Shown in pieces: positions 1 through 9,184 of a stretch of 64,000 nucleotides of DNA. The notes under the pieces were generated by a model that saw nothing but the letters and a program-made list of their open reading frames with translations, ran no database searches and was not told where the DNA came from. The position numbers and the translations under genes were made by a program. Every line of letters starts with the position of its first letter. Positions within the stretch are counted from its first letter, which is position 1. The DNA comes from Azomonas macrocytogenes (GTDB taxonomy: Bacteria > Pseudomonadota > Gammaproteobacteria > Pseudomonadales > Pseudomonadaceae): contig NZ_JACHXI010000016.1 in assembly GCF_014191985.1 (NCBI RefSeq), forward strand, positions 38,747 through 102,746, written 5' to 3'.

Positions 1-622
1 GAGTGCCTGTCAGTCGAGCTCCGCCTGGGGAAAATACGCCGAAGCCTCGCGTCGGTATTTCTCGCGTAGCTGCAAAACCTCAACTCAACGGTCGGCAGCG
101 TGTTGGAGCAGGCATTGATTGTCCGTTTTGATCCGTTGGGTCGAATGCCTGCGCCTTTTTGTGCATAGTCACAATGGTTGGGAGTTCAGCAGCTGCTTGA
201 GTTTTTATTCCCTTGTCTTGCAACAGAGCTTTTTTGCCTATAGCAGGGGACACGATTCAAGCTTCTGCATCAATCACTACTCCTCGTCTACATTGTTCCG
301 TGAAGCGTTTTACATCCACTTCGCGTCCCGTTAATCGATGCATCAATGTAATCATGCATATATAAGGCTTTACCCACCAAGCTATTTTTATATGGATTAC
401 AAAAGCTGTCTGAGTCATCATTATCTGTCTCCAGATAAATGTTTATCAGCAAACCTGATAATCAACCTAATATGAACTCACCATTGAGTACATGGTTTTA
501 AATTACAGCGGCACAATCACTTAGATTATCAAGAAGCATCGCACCGCTTTGGCAATTTCTTATCATAAATAGATTGCAATAGGTTATTTCCCTCCGCATC
601 GGTTAATATTCTAACGGTATAC
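1..622. other. No recognisable gene
   Basis: I find no convincing gene here. Short open frames exist, the longest about 71 codons at 119-334, but none has a ribosome binding site or a protein sequence I recognise. The first 120 bases are GC-richer than the rest and may be the edge of a decayed mobile element. The remainder is AT-rich, like the other accessory DNA at this end. Confidence 0.5.
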
Positions 623-1132
623 TCATCGTTTAGCTTCGAGATCAGGTGAAGCAGAACGGTTGAGAAAGGCCTCTGTCAGCTCCGGTAGATGAGCTTTAAT
701 CCAATCGGCCATGGCTTCTTCTTGCGGTAGGATTTGTTCGCAAGCCCGTTGCGTTTCTTGATCACCTACCGTTTTTGCAGCAGCAATCAGAACGGTATAT
801 GCAGCTATTTCCATATTTTCAAACACATAGCCGCTCATTGCACCTTTAACTACTTCATCACTTACGGTTATACCGCTCATTGCTTGGCCGAATGCGGTGA
901 GCTTACCTGCCATATCTTTGAATATAGATGGCTTGCTACCAAGCCTGGTGAGGCAATTTTCCAGTAGTTGTATTTGGCCTTGAGTTTCTTGAATATGTTG
1001 TTCAATGCGTAGCTTCAGATCGGGATAATGTTCAAGGCGAGATGCCTGACCTTGCAGCATTTTTTCTGCCTGTTGCTCCATGGCATGTGCATCTCGCAGC
1101 CAATCCAGCAAATTATCTTTTTTATCAGACAT
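623..1132 (-). CDS. DUF892 (YciE/YciF-like) ferritin-like protein
   Basis: A 169-residue all-helical protein that starts with a short polar leader, then LLDWLRDAHAMEQQAEKML. That opening is typical of the DUF892 family (YciE/YciF), whose members fold as ferritin-like four-helix bundles. Glu, His and Gln residues suitable for a di-iron or related site are scattered through helices 1 and 2 (AMEQQ, QHIQE) and the later helices (ENMEIAAY, QEEAMADW). Family members are usually stress-induced and biochemically poorly defined. The gene stands alone, with no neighbour on the same strand. The family call is fairly sure. The ligand and function are not. Confidence 0.8.
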   Translation of the reverse strand: MSDKKDNLLDWLRDAHAMEQQAEKMLQGQASRLEHYPDLKLRIEQHIQETQGQIQLLENCLTRLGSKPSIFKDMAGKLTAFGQAMSGITVSDEVVKGAMSGYVFENMEIAAYTVLIAAAKTVGDQETQRACEQILPQEEAMADWIKAHLPELTEAFLNRSASPDLEAKR

Positions 1133-2075
1133 TTTTTTATCCTCGTGTGGGGTACAATAAATAGAGGAAATTCTTTTTTAAATAGTTCAAGTAAAGCGGA
1201 TAGATGGAAAATAAGGCTCGGCTACTAAAAAGGATGGGAAAATACCCTTAGTTAAATAAACTGAACGCTGCACAAATCCCGCCATAGCTACCTTGTAGTC
1301 ATCGATGGGTTCGGACGACATTGCAGAGAGCTTTGTGAAGACCATGAAGCGCGACTACATCTCCCACATGCCCTAGCCTGATCGAGAGACGGCACTGCGT
1401 AACCAGACCAAGATAAGAAAACTACCATTTCTCTTTTGACCTCTCGTCAATTATTATTGTGGTAAACCACACAATGTGTTCTATACCTATAAAATATCCG
1501 AAAAATAAACCTGCAAATGACATTCAAGTTATATAAGTATCAAACATTCCATCACTAATAAGTGATTTCACCTAACGTGCTGTCTTGCCTCAGAAAATAC
1601 TACGTGTAGTGGAATACCTAACAATGATGACCCACACGGATGAGTAGTTTATCTTAACAAAATAGTATAATAATTTACGGAAGCTCGCCTATATATGAGA
1701 AGAATGGACAGCAACGAGAGTATCAATAACCTGATTCGCTAGAAAATTAAGCTGTTAATCTATACTCAGTAAGAACTGGGTGCACAGGCTTACGAACTGA
1801 GTATCCAACCCCAAACGTTTCAGTCTCCAGTGTTCCTTTATAATCATTATAGAACTCATGACAAGCTATAATTAAGAAGAAATTCCCATTCAGTAACCGT
1901 ATTGCTCTCAGCGCTCTGCGCTCCATTCATCTGATTTCCTCACGAGAAAATGAACCTCTTGTGCTTCAGGTGATTCTCATTATTAAAATGAGATATTTAA
2001 ATATTTACCATCTTGTTTTTTGATATTTCCAGGTTGGTTATTTTATATTAAATATTTTTCTGGAGAGTTTTAAAT
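1133..2075. other. AT-rich intergenic region with an IS3 remnant
   Basis: About 940 bases between the DUF892 gene and the DUF2934 gene. Apart from the short IS3-type transposase remnant at 1308-1413 I see no coding sequence, RNA gene or clear promoter. The base composition is markedly AT-rich compared with the core genes further right. Confidence 0.5.
1308..1413 (+). pseudogene. IS3-family transposase (OrfB) remnant
   Basis: Read directly, one frame gives GSDDIAESFVKTMKRDYI followed by a stop and then PDRETALRNQTK. This resembles the part of IS3-family integrases that normally reads SNGMAESFVKTFKRDY, near the catalytic Glu of the DDE domain. The in-frame stop and the loss of everything on either side show it is a dead fragment of roughly 35 codons. 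It marks past insertion activity in this AT-rich stretch. Confidence 0.6.
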
Positions 2076-2528
2076 ATGGATAAAAATGATCAGCGCATTA
2101 GGGAATACGCCTATCAAATTTGGCAAATGGAAGGATGTCCAGACGGGCAAGATGTCTATCATTGGGAAAGAGCCTGCAAACTTGCTGAAGCGGAAGAGGA
2201 TAATTATTCACTAGATATGACCAATAAGAATAATTTTGAAAAAGATAGGGTTGTAGCTACTAATACTCCACCTTCTCTTCGAGAAAACCAAGAACTTATA
2301 GATCCTCCAGAATCAAAATTCGAACAAGGAGCACCTGAAAATGATAAATCCTTCCGTCAATTACCCCGAAGTATTACCGGAGTCCACTTCAGCTTCGGGG
2401 GTGTCATGGGGTGCTATATTAGCTGGCGCAGCAGGGGCAGCTGCGCTGGCGCTGATTTTGATGTTATTGGGAGTGGGTTTCGGATTTTCGGTAACGTCTC
2501 CCTGGACAAACGAGGGTATGAGCGCTGA
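2076..2528 (+). CDS. DUF2934-domain protein (3' end possibly frameshifted)
   Basis: The first 40 residues carry a DUF2934 motif (IREYAYQIWQMEGCPDGQ then WERACKLA), a short helical domain found in small proteins of unknown function in Proteobacteria. The middle is polar and low in complexity. The frame runs 188 bases into the following membrane-protein gene, and that tail (rich in Ser, Gly, Arg and aromatic residues) does not look like real protein. A stop in another frame (TGA at 2342-2344) overlaps the ATG of the next gene in the usual ATGA manner. A single-base indel upstream may therefore have extended this frame. The true protein is probably about 89 residues. A well-placed start at 2076 follows a GGAGAG ribosome site. 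Confidence 0.6.
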   Translation: MDKNDQRIREYAYQIWQMEGCPDGQDVYHWERACKLAEAEEDNYSLDMTNKNNFEKDRVVATNTPPSLRENQELIDPPESKFEQGAPENDKSFRQLPRSITGVHFSFGGVMGCYISWRSRGSCAGADFDVIGSGFRIFGNVSLDKRGYER

Positions 2529-3294
2529 AGGGTTGGGGATATCAACGATTATTTGGCTCACTTTTACCCAGATTATTGCTTCTGGATTAGGCGGCTACCT
2601 TGCAGGAAGGCTACGCGTGAAATGGGCAAACATGCACGGTACTGAGGTGTATTTTCGCGACACAGCTCATGGTTTCCTTGCATGGGCAGTAGCCACATTG
2701 GTGACTGCCACACTACTAATCGGCTCAGCGAGCCATATTGTCAGTAGCGGTGTACAAGCCGGCGCTAGCGTTGCATCTGGCGCTGCTACGGCGACGCTTC
2801 AGGCAGCAGGCAACATGGCGCGAGACACTAGCAGCCAGGATTATGGATACTTCATCGATAGCCTATTTCGCAATGACAGTCCATCGTCCAGCAGTGATGA
2901 CGCCATTCATGCCGTGGTAGTGCGTATTTTTGCCAAAAGCCTGAGTAACGACGGGCAAATGGCCAGCCAAGATCGAGCTTATCTAGTACAACTAATTGCC
3001 CAACGCACTAATCTCAGCCAGGCAGAAGCCGAACAACGGCTTGATCAGGTCTATGCACAAACCCGTCAAGCGGTGGAAGACGCCAAAATGGCCGCGAAAA
3101 AAGCTGCTGACACCGCGACAACCATTGCCGCTTGGACCTCGCTCTGGATGTTTGTTGCGTTGCTATGCGGGGCCTTCTTCGCTAGCTTCGCTGCAACATT
3201 GGGTGGACGTCAACGCGATGCTGTGACTTACGTAGATGATCTGGGGCATACCTCGGAAGCGATACATGTCTCCCCGCCTTCCTTAAAATCATAA
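2341..3294 (+). CDS. Multi-pass membrane protein of unknown function
   Basis: 317 residues. Hydrophobic segments lie at about residues 20-50 (Gly/Ala-rich), 67-90, 110-135 and 262-287, so four membrane passes are likely. Between the third and fourth is a long polar region of about 120 residues, Ser/Asp-rich and then helical (NLSQAEAEQRLDQVYAQTRQAVEDAKMAAKKAAD). An AAGGAG ribosome site lies just before the ATG at 2341. It follows the DUF2934 gene and precedes a micropeptide gene on the same strand, so the three probably form one transcript. I have seen this kind of protein near stress-related genes but cannot name a function. Confidence 0.75.
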   Translation: MINPSVNYPEVLPESTSASGVSWGAILAGAAGAAALALILMLLGVGFGFSVTSPWTNEGMSAEGLGISTIIWLTFTQIIASGLGGYLAGRLRVKWANMHGTEVYFRDTAHGFLAWAVATLVTATLLIGSASHIVSSGVQAGASVASGAATATLQAAGNMARDTSSQDYGYFIDSLFRNDSPSSSSDDAIHAVVVRIFAKSLSNDGQMASQDRAYLVQLIAQRTNLSQAEAEQRLDQVYAQTRQAVEDAKMAAKKAADTATTIAAWTSLWMFVALLCGAFFASFAATLGGRQRDAVTYVDDLGHTSEAIHVSPPSLKS

Positions 3295-3308
3295 TTAGGA
3301 GAATGACG

Positions 3309-3383
3309 ATGCGCTCATTACTATTGTGGTTTCTCGGCGTTCCAATTCCACTTATCATATTGATCGCGTTGTTCACACACTGA
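3309..3383 (+). CDS. 24-residue hydrophobic micropeptide
   Basis: A tiny open frame that begins ATG CGC TCA and ends TGA, 14 bases after the membrane-protein stop. An AGGAG ribosome site sits 8 bases ahead of the ATG. The product is one membrane segment (MRSLLLWFLGVPIP, then a run of Ile, Leu and Ala, ending FTH). Peptides of this pattern, with a Leu/Trp start and a GxPIPxI core, are common downstream of stress-linked membrane genes in Proteobacteria. That is memory of the family, not a search result. Its role is unknown. Confidence 0.7.
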   Translation: MRSLLLWFLGVPIPLIILIALFTH

Positions 3384-3541
3384 ACTTATCCGATAGATAA
3401 GTATGGCGCTATTTCTACAATAGAAACTTGGCATCATTATTATAATAAAGCTGTATTCACTTTGCATAAAGTGGCTAACTGCCTGCCAGTCCAGGCAGTC
3501 AGCCTTTTTACCTTGCACTATGCTCATGATTTCCAAGCGTG

Positions 3542-4096
3542 CTATTTAAGCCAGGCTAGATAGGTGCTGGAAGGTTGCCTTTCAAATAGCGGTGGCTGAC
3601 GGTCTGCCAGATATTTTGCTGTAACCTGCAGACTGTGTTCTAGGTTATAGAGTGTACTAAATGCCTTGAAGCCCAGCGTCCACCATTTATCTTTGTCAGG
3701 CAAGATTACTTGCAAGAGCTCCACATTACAGTCGCACGAAGGTGTTCGATGGCCCAGGAGTGGTTGCTCATAAGTATCTAAAGAAAGTTCTAAAGGAAAC
3801 GCTTGGCTTGTGTCGAACCTACGCAGCCAGCGAGTTTTTTCGATAGTCGTTGTCGTCTGGATATCCAGCTTCAGTTGCCTGGATGACCATTTACTCCAAA
3901 GTTTGATTATTCCTGAGAAAGGAGAATATTTCAGCTCCGTATTCAGCGAGGTCCCCAATCCTTTTATTTCGATACCGTTGTGATCAGTACGGTGTTTGAT
4001 GCCTAACTCGGTCTGCTCCGAATCTCTTAGTACTACAGTTGTATTTTCGCCTTCATACGAGCATACCTTGCTCTGGCCTGATGCCTTCTGCGCCAA
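3542..4096 (-). pseudogene. Unknown gene, 5' end replaced by an IS element
   Basis: An open frame of 184 codons. Its first 20 or so codons lie inside the insertion sequence that ends at 4027, so only about 160 residues (from RDSEQTELG onwards) are host sequence. I do not recognise the protein. The C-terminal part contains CDCNVELLQVILPDKDKWWTLGFKAF and is predicted soluble and alpha/beta. No matching N-terminal half is found on the other side of the element, where a different gene begins within 25 bases. It is best treated as a truncated gene; the fused reading frame through the IS end is probably accidental. Confidence 0.55.
4027..4047 (+). repeat. Left terminal inverted repeat of the IS701-like element
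   Basis: Reads TTAGTACTACAGTTGTATTT plus one further T. It is the exact reverse complement of 5195-5215. The transposase stop codon (complement of 4033-4035) lies inside this repeat. Confidence 0.85.
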
Positions 4097-5166
4097 CGTG
4101 ACCAGGTTATCATCAAATCCGGGGTGATTTGCCGTTGTGCTAACCGGGCCGCCACTTGCCGGATCTCCTGCAGGGACCAGCGGCTCAGTTCGGATAGGTC
4201 AACGTCATCAACCGCCCGATCGTTTTTGAGGGAGCCAAGGTGTTGTTGGCCTGATGGCGCACCCGAGCCAACAAGGTAAACGCCAGCATGACCAGCGAGA
4301 TATGTCGATGCCAGCCATGCCAGGAACGGATCTCGTTGTGATTCAGGCCCAACTCACCCTTGGCCGTTTCAAAGGCCTGTTCGATCGACCAGCGATGCCC
4401 TTCGACCCAGGCCAGCGTTTCCAATGACGTTCCCTGGGGAGCCCAGGTCGTGAAATAGGCCAGCTCACCATCGACCAACCGACGACGAATCAATAGCCCG
4501 CGAGTCCAGACGCCTGTAGCCATGGGGTTATAGTCACGAGCCTGTAGGTCGGCCAGTAAAGGGCGTGTCGGCATTGATGGCCCGCTCGATCATGTCTTGG
4601 GCGATCTGGGGTTTGGTGAAAAACCCGATGTCCTTGGGGATATGCGCGGCAGCCAGCCGTTGGGGAGCGGCTAGCCACTGCTTGGGTAAATACAGGGCGT
4701 GATCATGAAGGCATGACCATGGCAGGACATAGGCCGCAAACACGCCGATCTGGCAATTGGCGATCTTGCCAGCTGAACCGGTGTATTGACGTGCGACGCC
4801 ACACGAGGCCCGGTCCTGTTTGATAAAGCCGGTTTCGTCGATGACCAGAACGGCCTGCTCGTCGGCCAGGTGTTCGAGCACATAATCCCGGACTAGATCG
4901 CGTAATGCCTCGGCATTCCAGTGGCCACGCCCCAGAATGGACTGTTGGCGCCAAGGGCTGGAATCACCGGCCGCCTCGGCACGCATCCAGCCGGTCTTAC
5001 GCGGCTCGGCGCCCAGGAGGCCGTCGAGAAACAGGGCGGCCGATGCGGCTACCCGTTCTTGCGTGAATAGAGGCCTGATGCGTTCTTTGACGTCCCGTAG
5101 CGCACAGGCCCATAGTTCCAAGGTGGGTTCGATGGAGGCATGTGCCAAGTAAGATCTCCCATGCAA
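4033..5166 (-). pseudogene. IS701-family transposase, frameshifted and deleted
   Basis: Three pieces in different frames give a recognisable IS701-type DDE transposase. The N-terminal part (complement 4534-5166) ends at ADTPFT and includes VLVIDETGFIKQDRASCGVARQY, with the first catalytic Asp. The middle part (complement 4185-4574) has GLWTRGLLIRRR-like sequence, GHRWSIEQAFETAKGELGLNHNE and SWHGWHRHISLVMLAF. A last piece reads RWSLQEIRQVAARLAQRQI down to the stop in the inverted repeat. Roughly 80 residues normally found after ADTPF are missing, and two frame breaks remain. It cannot encode an active enzyme. Confidence 0.85.
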
Positions 5167-5194
5167 GAGAGATCATCAGAGTTAATAACTCATA

Positions 5195-5215
5195 AAAATA
5201 CAACTGTAGTACTAA
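5195..5215 (+). repeat. Right terminal inverted repeat of the IS701-like element
   Basis: Exact reverse complement of 4027-4047; its inner part reads AAAATACAACTGTAG. It ends 24 bases before the start codon of the YoaE-like gene, so the element may supply or disturb that gene's promoter. Confidence 0.85.
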
Positions 5216-5239
5216 TCTACGAGAGATTGAATAATCCCT

Positions 5240-6787
5240 ATGGAATGGATTGCTGACCCCACGGCATGGCTTGGCCTGCTGACTCTGATCGTGCTGGAGC
5301 TGGTGCTCGGCATCGATAACCTTGTGTTCATTGCCATCTTGGCTGACAAACTGCCGCCAGAGCAGCGAGATCGTGCGCGTCTCATCGGCCTATCTCTTGC
5401 GTTGTTAATGCGTCTTGGCTTACTGGCCAGCATCTCTTGGATGGTGACCCTTACCGAACCCTTGTTTGAGGTCTTCGACAAGACGTTCTCGGGCCGAGAC
5501 TTGATCATGCTGTTCGGTGGTGTGTTCCTGTTGTTCAAGGCAACCATGGAATTGCATGAGCGACTCGAAGGGCATATGACAGAACGTTCAAGTAACGCAG
5601 CCTATGCAATGTTTTGGCCTATCGTTGCACAGATTGTGGTGTTGGATGCGGTCTTCTCGCTGGACGCGGTGATAACTGCTGTGGGCATGGTTGAACACCT
5701 ATCGGTCATGATGATCGCTGTGGTTTTTTCCATTGGCTTGATGATCATCGCGAGTAAGCCGCTGACTGACTTCGTCAACGGGCACCCAACCGTCATTATG
5801 CTCTGCCTAGGCTTCTTGATGATGATCGGCTTCAGCCTCACAGCCGAGGGCCTGGGTTTCCACATTCCGAAAGGCTATCTCTACGCAGCGATTGGCTTCT
5901 CGATCTTGATCGAACTGTTCAACCAGGTGGCTCGCTCACGTCGAAAGAAGAGCCTGCAAGGTCATCACCCTATACGCAAGCGTACCGCGCATGCAGTTAT
6001 GCGTTTACTGGGTGGTCACAAGTTGGGGGCAGATGAAGTCGGCGAGGAAATAGCTGACATGCTGTCAGGCGATGATGCCGATCAGATTTTCCATCGACGG
6101 GAACGCGTCATGATCAGTGGCGTGCTTCAGTTGGCGGAACGTCCGATACGTGGGGTTATGACCCCTCGTGCAGAAATCGACCACATTGACTTGGCCGACT
6201 CTCCGGAAGAAATCCGCGCAATGCTAATGCACTCGTCGTACTCCAGGTTGCCGTTGATTCGGGAGGGACGAGTTGATGAGCCTTTGGGGTTCGTTCACAA
6301 GAAGGAGCTGTTGAAGGAGCTTTTGGCAGGTAACCAGCCAAATCTGGAAACCATGGCCCGCAAGGCAATTAACTTGCTGGACAACTTCACGATTCTCAAT
6401 GCGCTTGAACAGATGCGTAAAGAATCGACTCACATCGCTTTCGTGGTGAACGAATTCGGTGACTTCATTGGGATTCTCACCATGACCGACATTCTCGAAT
6501 CCATCGCGGGTGAGTTGCCGGATGCCAGTGAAATTGAAGGCCCAAGCATCGTTGCCGAGGGTGGGGGTTTCCTCATCAGCGGTGCGGTGAATCTCAGTCA
6601 GATTCGGGAACACATAGGCTTCCAAGCTAAAGCTACTGATGACTATCAGACGCTTGCGGGGTTGGTCATGAGCTTGCTGGATCGTCTGCCAATCATTGGA
6701 GACAAGCTCATTTGGCAGGAGTGGAGCATGACCGTTGTGGAGGTTAAAGAGCGACGAGTGACGAGGGTGCTGTTGCGTAAAGAGTGA
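5240..6787 (+). CDS. yoaE: TerC / CBS / CorC-HlyC membrane protein (YoaE type)
   Basis: 515 residues with the architecture of E. coli YoaE/YegH. An N-terminal TerC-type membrane domain (about 1-235, seven predicted helices) carries [21 protein letters not shown] and [19 protein letters not shown], whose acidic residues in the membrane are the family hallmark. Two CBS motifs follow at about 305-425 ([12 protein letters not shown]...[27 protein letters not shown]). A CorC/HlyC transporter-associated domain lies at the C-terminus (about 435-515). Family members are inner-membrane proteins linked to metal export or homeostasis, but the substrate is not settled. The gene starts only 24 bases after the IS701 repeat. 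The architecture is certain and the function is inferred. Confidence 0.85.
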   Translation: MEWIADPTAWLGLLTLIVLELVLGIDNLVFIAILADKLPPEQRDRARLIGLSLALLMRLGLLASISWMVTLTEPLFEVFDKTFSGRDLIMLFGGVFLLFKATMELHERLEGHMTERSSNAAYAMFWPIVAQIVVLDAVFSLDAVITAVGMVEHLSVMMIAVVFSIGLMIIASKPLTDFVNGHPTVIMLCLGFLMMIGFSLTAEGLGFHIPKGYLYAAIGFSILIELFNQVARSRRKKSLQGHHPIRKRTAHAVMRLLGGHKLGADEVGEEIADMLSGDDADQIFHRRERVMISGVLQLAERPIRGVMTPRAEIDHIDLADSPEEIRAMLMHSSYSRLPLIREGRVDEPLGFVHKKELLKELLAGNQPNLETMARKAINLLDNFTILNALEQMRKESTHIAFVVNEFGDFIGILTMTDILESIAGELPDASEIEGPSIVAEGGGFLISGAVNLSQIREHIGFQAKATDDYQTLAGLVMSLLDRLPIIGDKLIWQEWSMTVVEVKERRVTRVLLRKE

Positions 6788-7067
6788 GTATATAAAAACC
6801 GATATGTTGCCCGGTACTCATACTCGATTAATAGATGGTCATAAACGGGGATTAATAGGAGTGTCGGCCGGATGGGCACTGGTGGGGGATCATTGTTCAG
6901 CAACGAATCATCTGCCGTCGCTGGATCTGGACCGCGGCAAGCCATTAGCAGTTGGCAGTGTGGATAGATGCTTTGTCAAGATCCTGATTAAGTTAGGTTT
7001 CAGGTTTGACTGGTATGGATGTGCAGCGTTTCGGAAATAGCCATTTTCAGAGCTTTTTCTGGGATTT

Positions 7068-7874
7068 ATGGCGGTTTGGGATATCGCCCAGCCACCACTT
7101 TTTCGCTGCTCATCGGAGATTGCAGTCTTGGTTAGTTTGCTTTGGTTTGTATGTTTGTGGCTGGTTGTGGGGTTGCTGTTGTGCATGGCTGGATTTGCCG
7201 CGCAAGCGGCATCCGGAGAATCTGGCGCCTATCCACACATTCCTGAGCCGATGGTCTTCGACATGGTGCGTTCACTTGGCGCGCGACAGGGCGAGTTGGA
7301 GTCAAATGTGCTCGCCACCACTCCATTATCTGGACCCGATAAGAAGACGGTCGATTGGGCGCCAGAGATGGAATATGCCTTTGCTGATGGTTGGGCTATC
7401 GAGTTTGAGTTTCCCTTTGAAGATAAGCGGCTGACTGAATTCAAGCTTGGGTTACAGGCTACGTTCGGCACATTCAATCATGGGAGATCAGTCCATGGCG
7501 TCCAGTATTTGGGTATTTATGATCGTGATCGTCACACCTATCTCAGTAGCATGGTCTATATGCTAGGCAACCGTTTCAGCAACCGATGGAGCACCATGAG
7601 CATGATCGGGGTTGCCGATATCAGTGCGTCTCGATCCAGCAGACGCAATGATCTGATTTTCAATCATTCGACCTTCTTCAATGCGACTGACAATACGGTT
7701 CTCGGGCTTGAGTTCAATTATCTGAGCGGTTCTGATGGCCATGTTCTGCTGATGCCCCAGATACATCATCGATTGGCCCGGACGGTGAATGTCCAATTCG
7801 GTTTCGGGCTCGACAAGAAGCGTGGTGAGTCGGCATACCCAGAGATTGGCATGCGCATCGTGCGCGAGTTCTAA
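7068..7874 (+). CDS. Exported beta-rich protein of unknown function
   Basis: 268 residues. A strongly hydrophobic segment at about 20-45 ends in GFAAQAASGE, consistent with a signal peptide. The true start may lie later than the first ATG, whose ribosome site is weak. The mature part is rich in alternating hydrophobic/polar strands with aromatic residues (WAIEFEFPFED, HTYLSSMVYMLGNRFSNRWSTMSMIGVAD, VNVQFGFGLDKKRGESAYPEIGMRIVREF). It ends in Phe like an outer-membrane beta-barrel. I therefore suspect a small outer-membrane barrel, but I recognise no named family. It is followed by decayed mobile DNA. Confidence 0.6.
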   Translation: MAVWDIAQPPLFRCSSEIAVLVSLLWFVCLWLVVGLLLCMAGFAAQAASGESGAYPHIPEPMVFDMVRSLGARQGELESNVLATTPLSGPDKKTVDWAPEMEYAFADGWAIEFEFPFEDKRLTEFKLGLQATFGTFNHGRSVHGVQYLGIYDRDRHTYLSSMVYMLGNRFSNRWSTMSMIGVADISASRSSRRNDLIFNHSTFFNATDNTVLGLEFNYLSGSDGHVLLMPQIHHRLARTVNVQFGFGLDKKRGESAYPEIGMRIVREF

Positions 7875-7946
7875 ATAAATAAGGTAATCCACCGGCAAAG
7901 CCTTGTCTCTTTATCACATCTTTTCGTTTGCTTATCCTGCAACCCC

Positions 7947-8395
7947 ATGATTTCAATGAGTCATGGGATAGACATGATCGATAATGAAGCCCGCTGGGCA
8001 GAGCAACTGTTCGGTGAGGGTGACCTGGGAGTGTGCGTCGTACCCAACGACTGCTGGATATCGGTGCCCGTTTATCGCGGTAGGTGGGCGCTTCGCTGGC
8101 GAAGTGTTGCGAAAGCGATCGTGCCGCTCTGCTGAAGAGTTACCGTCTGATGGGCAATACGCAGGTTCTGCCCGAGGCGATGCGGGAAGGGGGATTTGTT
8201 GGCGTGGCGCGCCAGGCCCTGGCGTCAGAGTTGCTGTTGACGGTGGAGAACGCTACCAGCGTGAACTATACGCACGCGACGGCGGCAAACCTGGGAACGA
8301 TCGGTTCGCAGCGACAAGCCCAGCGCCGGAATTACCTAGTGCATTCGGTGCCGCTGATCGATACGGCCAGTGAACGCAGGTGGGGCTGATCTGGA
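7947..8395 (+). pseudogene. IS4/Tn5-like transposase remnant (N-terminal part)
   Basis: Two frames together resemble the N-terminal third of Tn5/IS50-type transposases. The first gives ARWAEQLFGEGDLG; the next gives VGASLAKCCESDRAALLKSYRLMGN, then ELLLTVENATSVNYTHATAANLGTIGS and NYLVHSVPLIDTASERRWGLIW. In Tn5 the equivalent region reads IEDTTSLSYRHQVAEELGKLGS...WVHSVLL. At least one frameshift separates the pieces. The rest of the transposase is missing, replaced by a group II intron fragment. It is clearly non-functional. Confidence 0.7.
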
Positions 8396-8589
8396 GCCGG
8401 CTGTCCTCGTGCAGTTACATTCCGCCTCCTGTGCGGCGGGTAGAGATCCCGAAAGTGGATGGAATGACAAGGCCGCTGGGAATTCCGACCGTATCGGATC
8501 GCATCGCGCAGATGGTGGTAAGGCGACATCTCGAGCCCATTCTGGAGCCAGTGCTTCATACCAAGACCAAAACCCCTAGGACAGCCTAA
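8389..8589 (+). pseudogene. Group II intron reverse transcriptase fragment
   Basis: About 60 codons read SYIPPPVRRVEIPKVDG then RPLGIPTVSDRIAQMVVRRHLEPILEPV. This is the strongly conserved RT0-RT1 region of bacterial group II intron maturases (usual form PPPVRRVEIPK.DG..RPLGIPTV.DRI.Q). The catalytic YADD domain, the maturase part and any ribozyme domains V/VI are absent. The fragment joins directly onto the Tn5-like remnant, suggesting insertion followed by deletion. Confidence 0.8.
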
Positions 8590-8747
8590 AATTAAAGATT
8601 GGATTTTAGTATTGCCAGTATCGTGAAAGTGGTTCATAATTCTGCGCATTGCAAACGTTCGTCAGAAAAAACCTATTATTTTCAATAAGATAGGTTGATG
8701 ATTATAGTTTGGTATGCTGTTTTTTGTTCTAAAGTTTGATAGTCACT

Positions 8748-8821
8748 GGCCGGGTGGCAGAGTGGTCATGCAGCGGATTGCAAATCCGTGTACGCCGGTT
8801 CGATTCCGACCTCGGCCTCCA
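8748..8821 (+). tRNA. tRNA-Cys (GCA)
   Basis: A 74-base cloverleaf with the 3' CCA encoded. The acceptor stem is GGCCGGG paired with CTCGGCC. The anticodon arm is GGATTGCAAATCC with anticodon GCA, and the T arm contains GGTTCGATTCC. A hairpin terminator follows at once, so it is a single-gene transcript. No integrase or attachment-site duplicate is seen next to it, although the decayed mobile DNA lies immediately upstream. Confidence 0.95.
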
Positions 8822-8825
8822 TATG

Positions 8826-8859
8826 AAAAACCCGCACATCATAGATGTACGGGTTTTTT
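8826..8859 (+). terminator. Terminator of tRNA-Cys
   Basis: AACCCGCACATC pairs with GATGTACGGGTT (one mismatch) around a four-base loop and is followed by a run of T. Confidence 0.85.
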
Positions 8860-9184
8860 ATGCTCTATAAAAAGGTAAGCTTAAGTATTAATAACTCTTG
8901 GCTGTTTGGTGTTGCGATTTCTTCTCGCTAGTTCCTGCTTAATAGAGATAGAGGTTGCTTTGATCCAAAATATGTGCTGGGCGGGTGTGGTGCTGGTGCC
9001 TGATTCAAGCTAGGATTTCACTGAGTAAGCGTTCAGCGTATTTCTTCCCTTGTTTAAAGCCTATGATCAGCTAGCGCATCTTTTCATTACCGCAAATGCA
9101 TTAAGCTTTGCTATTGCTGAGTTAATAGTGGAGTAGTGGTGCCCGATTTAAAATTCGAGATTGTTGTCTAGGCTTGGACGAAAC
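8860..9184. other. Intergenic, nothing recognised
   Basis: About 325 bases between the tRNA terminator and the DUF1289 gene. I see no coding sequence, RNA gene or clear promoter motif. Confidence 0.5.

Larger units (their letters stand above)
4027..5215 (-). mobile_element. IS701-family element, internally deleted
   Basis: The element is bounded by perfect 21-base inverted repeats at 4027-4047 and 5195-5215 and contains a broken IS701-type transposase on the minus strand. At about 1.19 kb it is shorter than typical members, which fits the internal deletion seen in the transposase. No clean target duplication is visible: the flanking bases are TCTC on the left and TCTA on the right. It truncates the unknown gene at 3542 and lies just before the YoaE-like gene. 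Confidence 0.8.

Noticed and set aside
2345..2528. C-terminal 60 residues of the DUF2934 frame as true protein
   Set aside because: They lie over the well-supported start of the membrane-protein gene in another frame and look like shadow sequence.
8747..8821. tRNA-Cys as an attachment site of an integrated island
   Set aside because: No integrase gene and no second copy of the tRNA 3' end was seen in the window.
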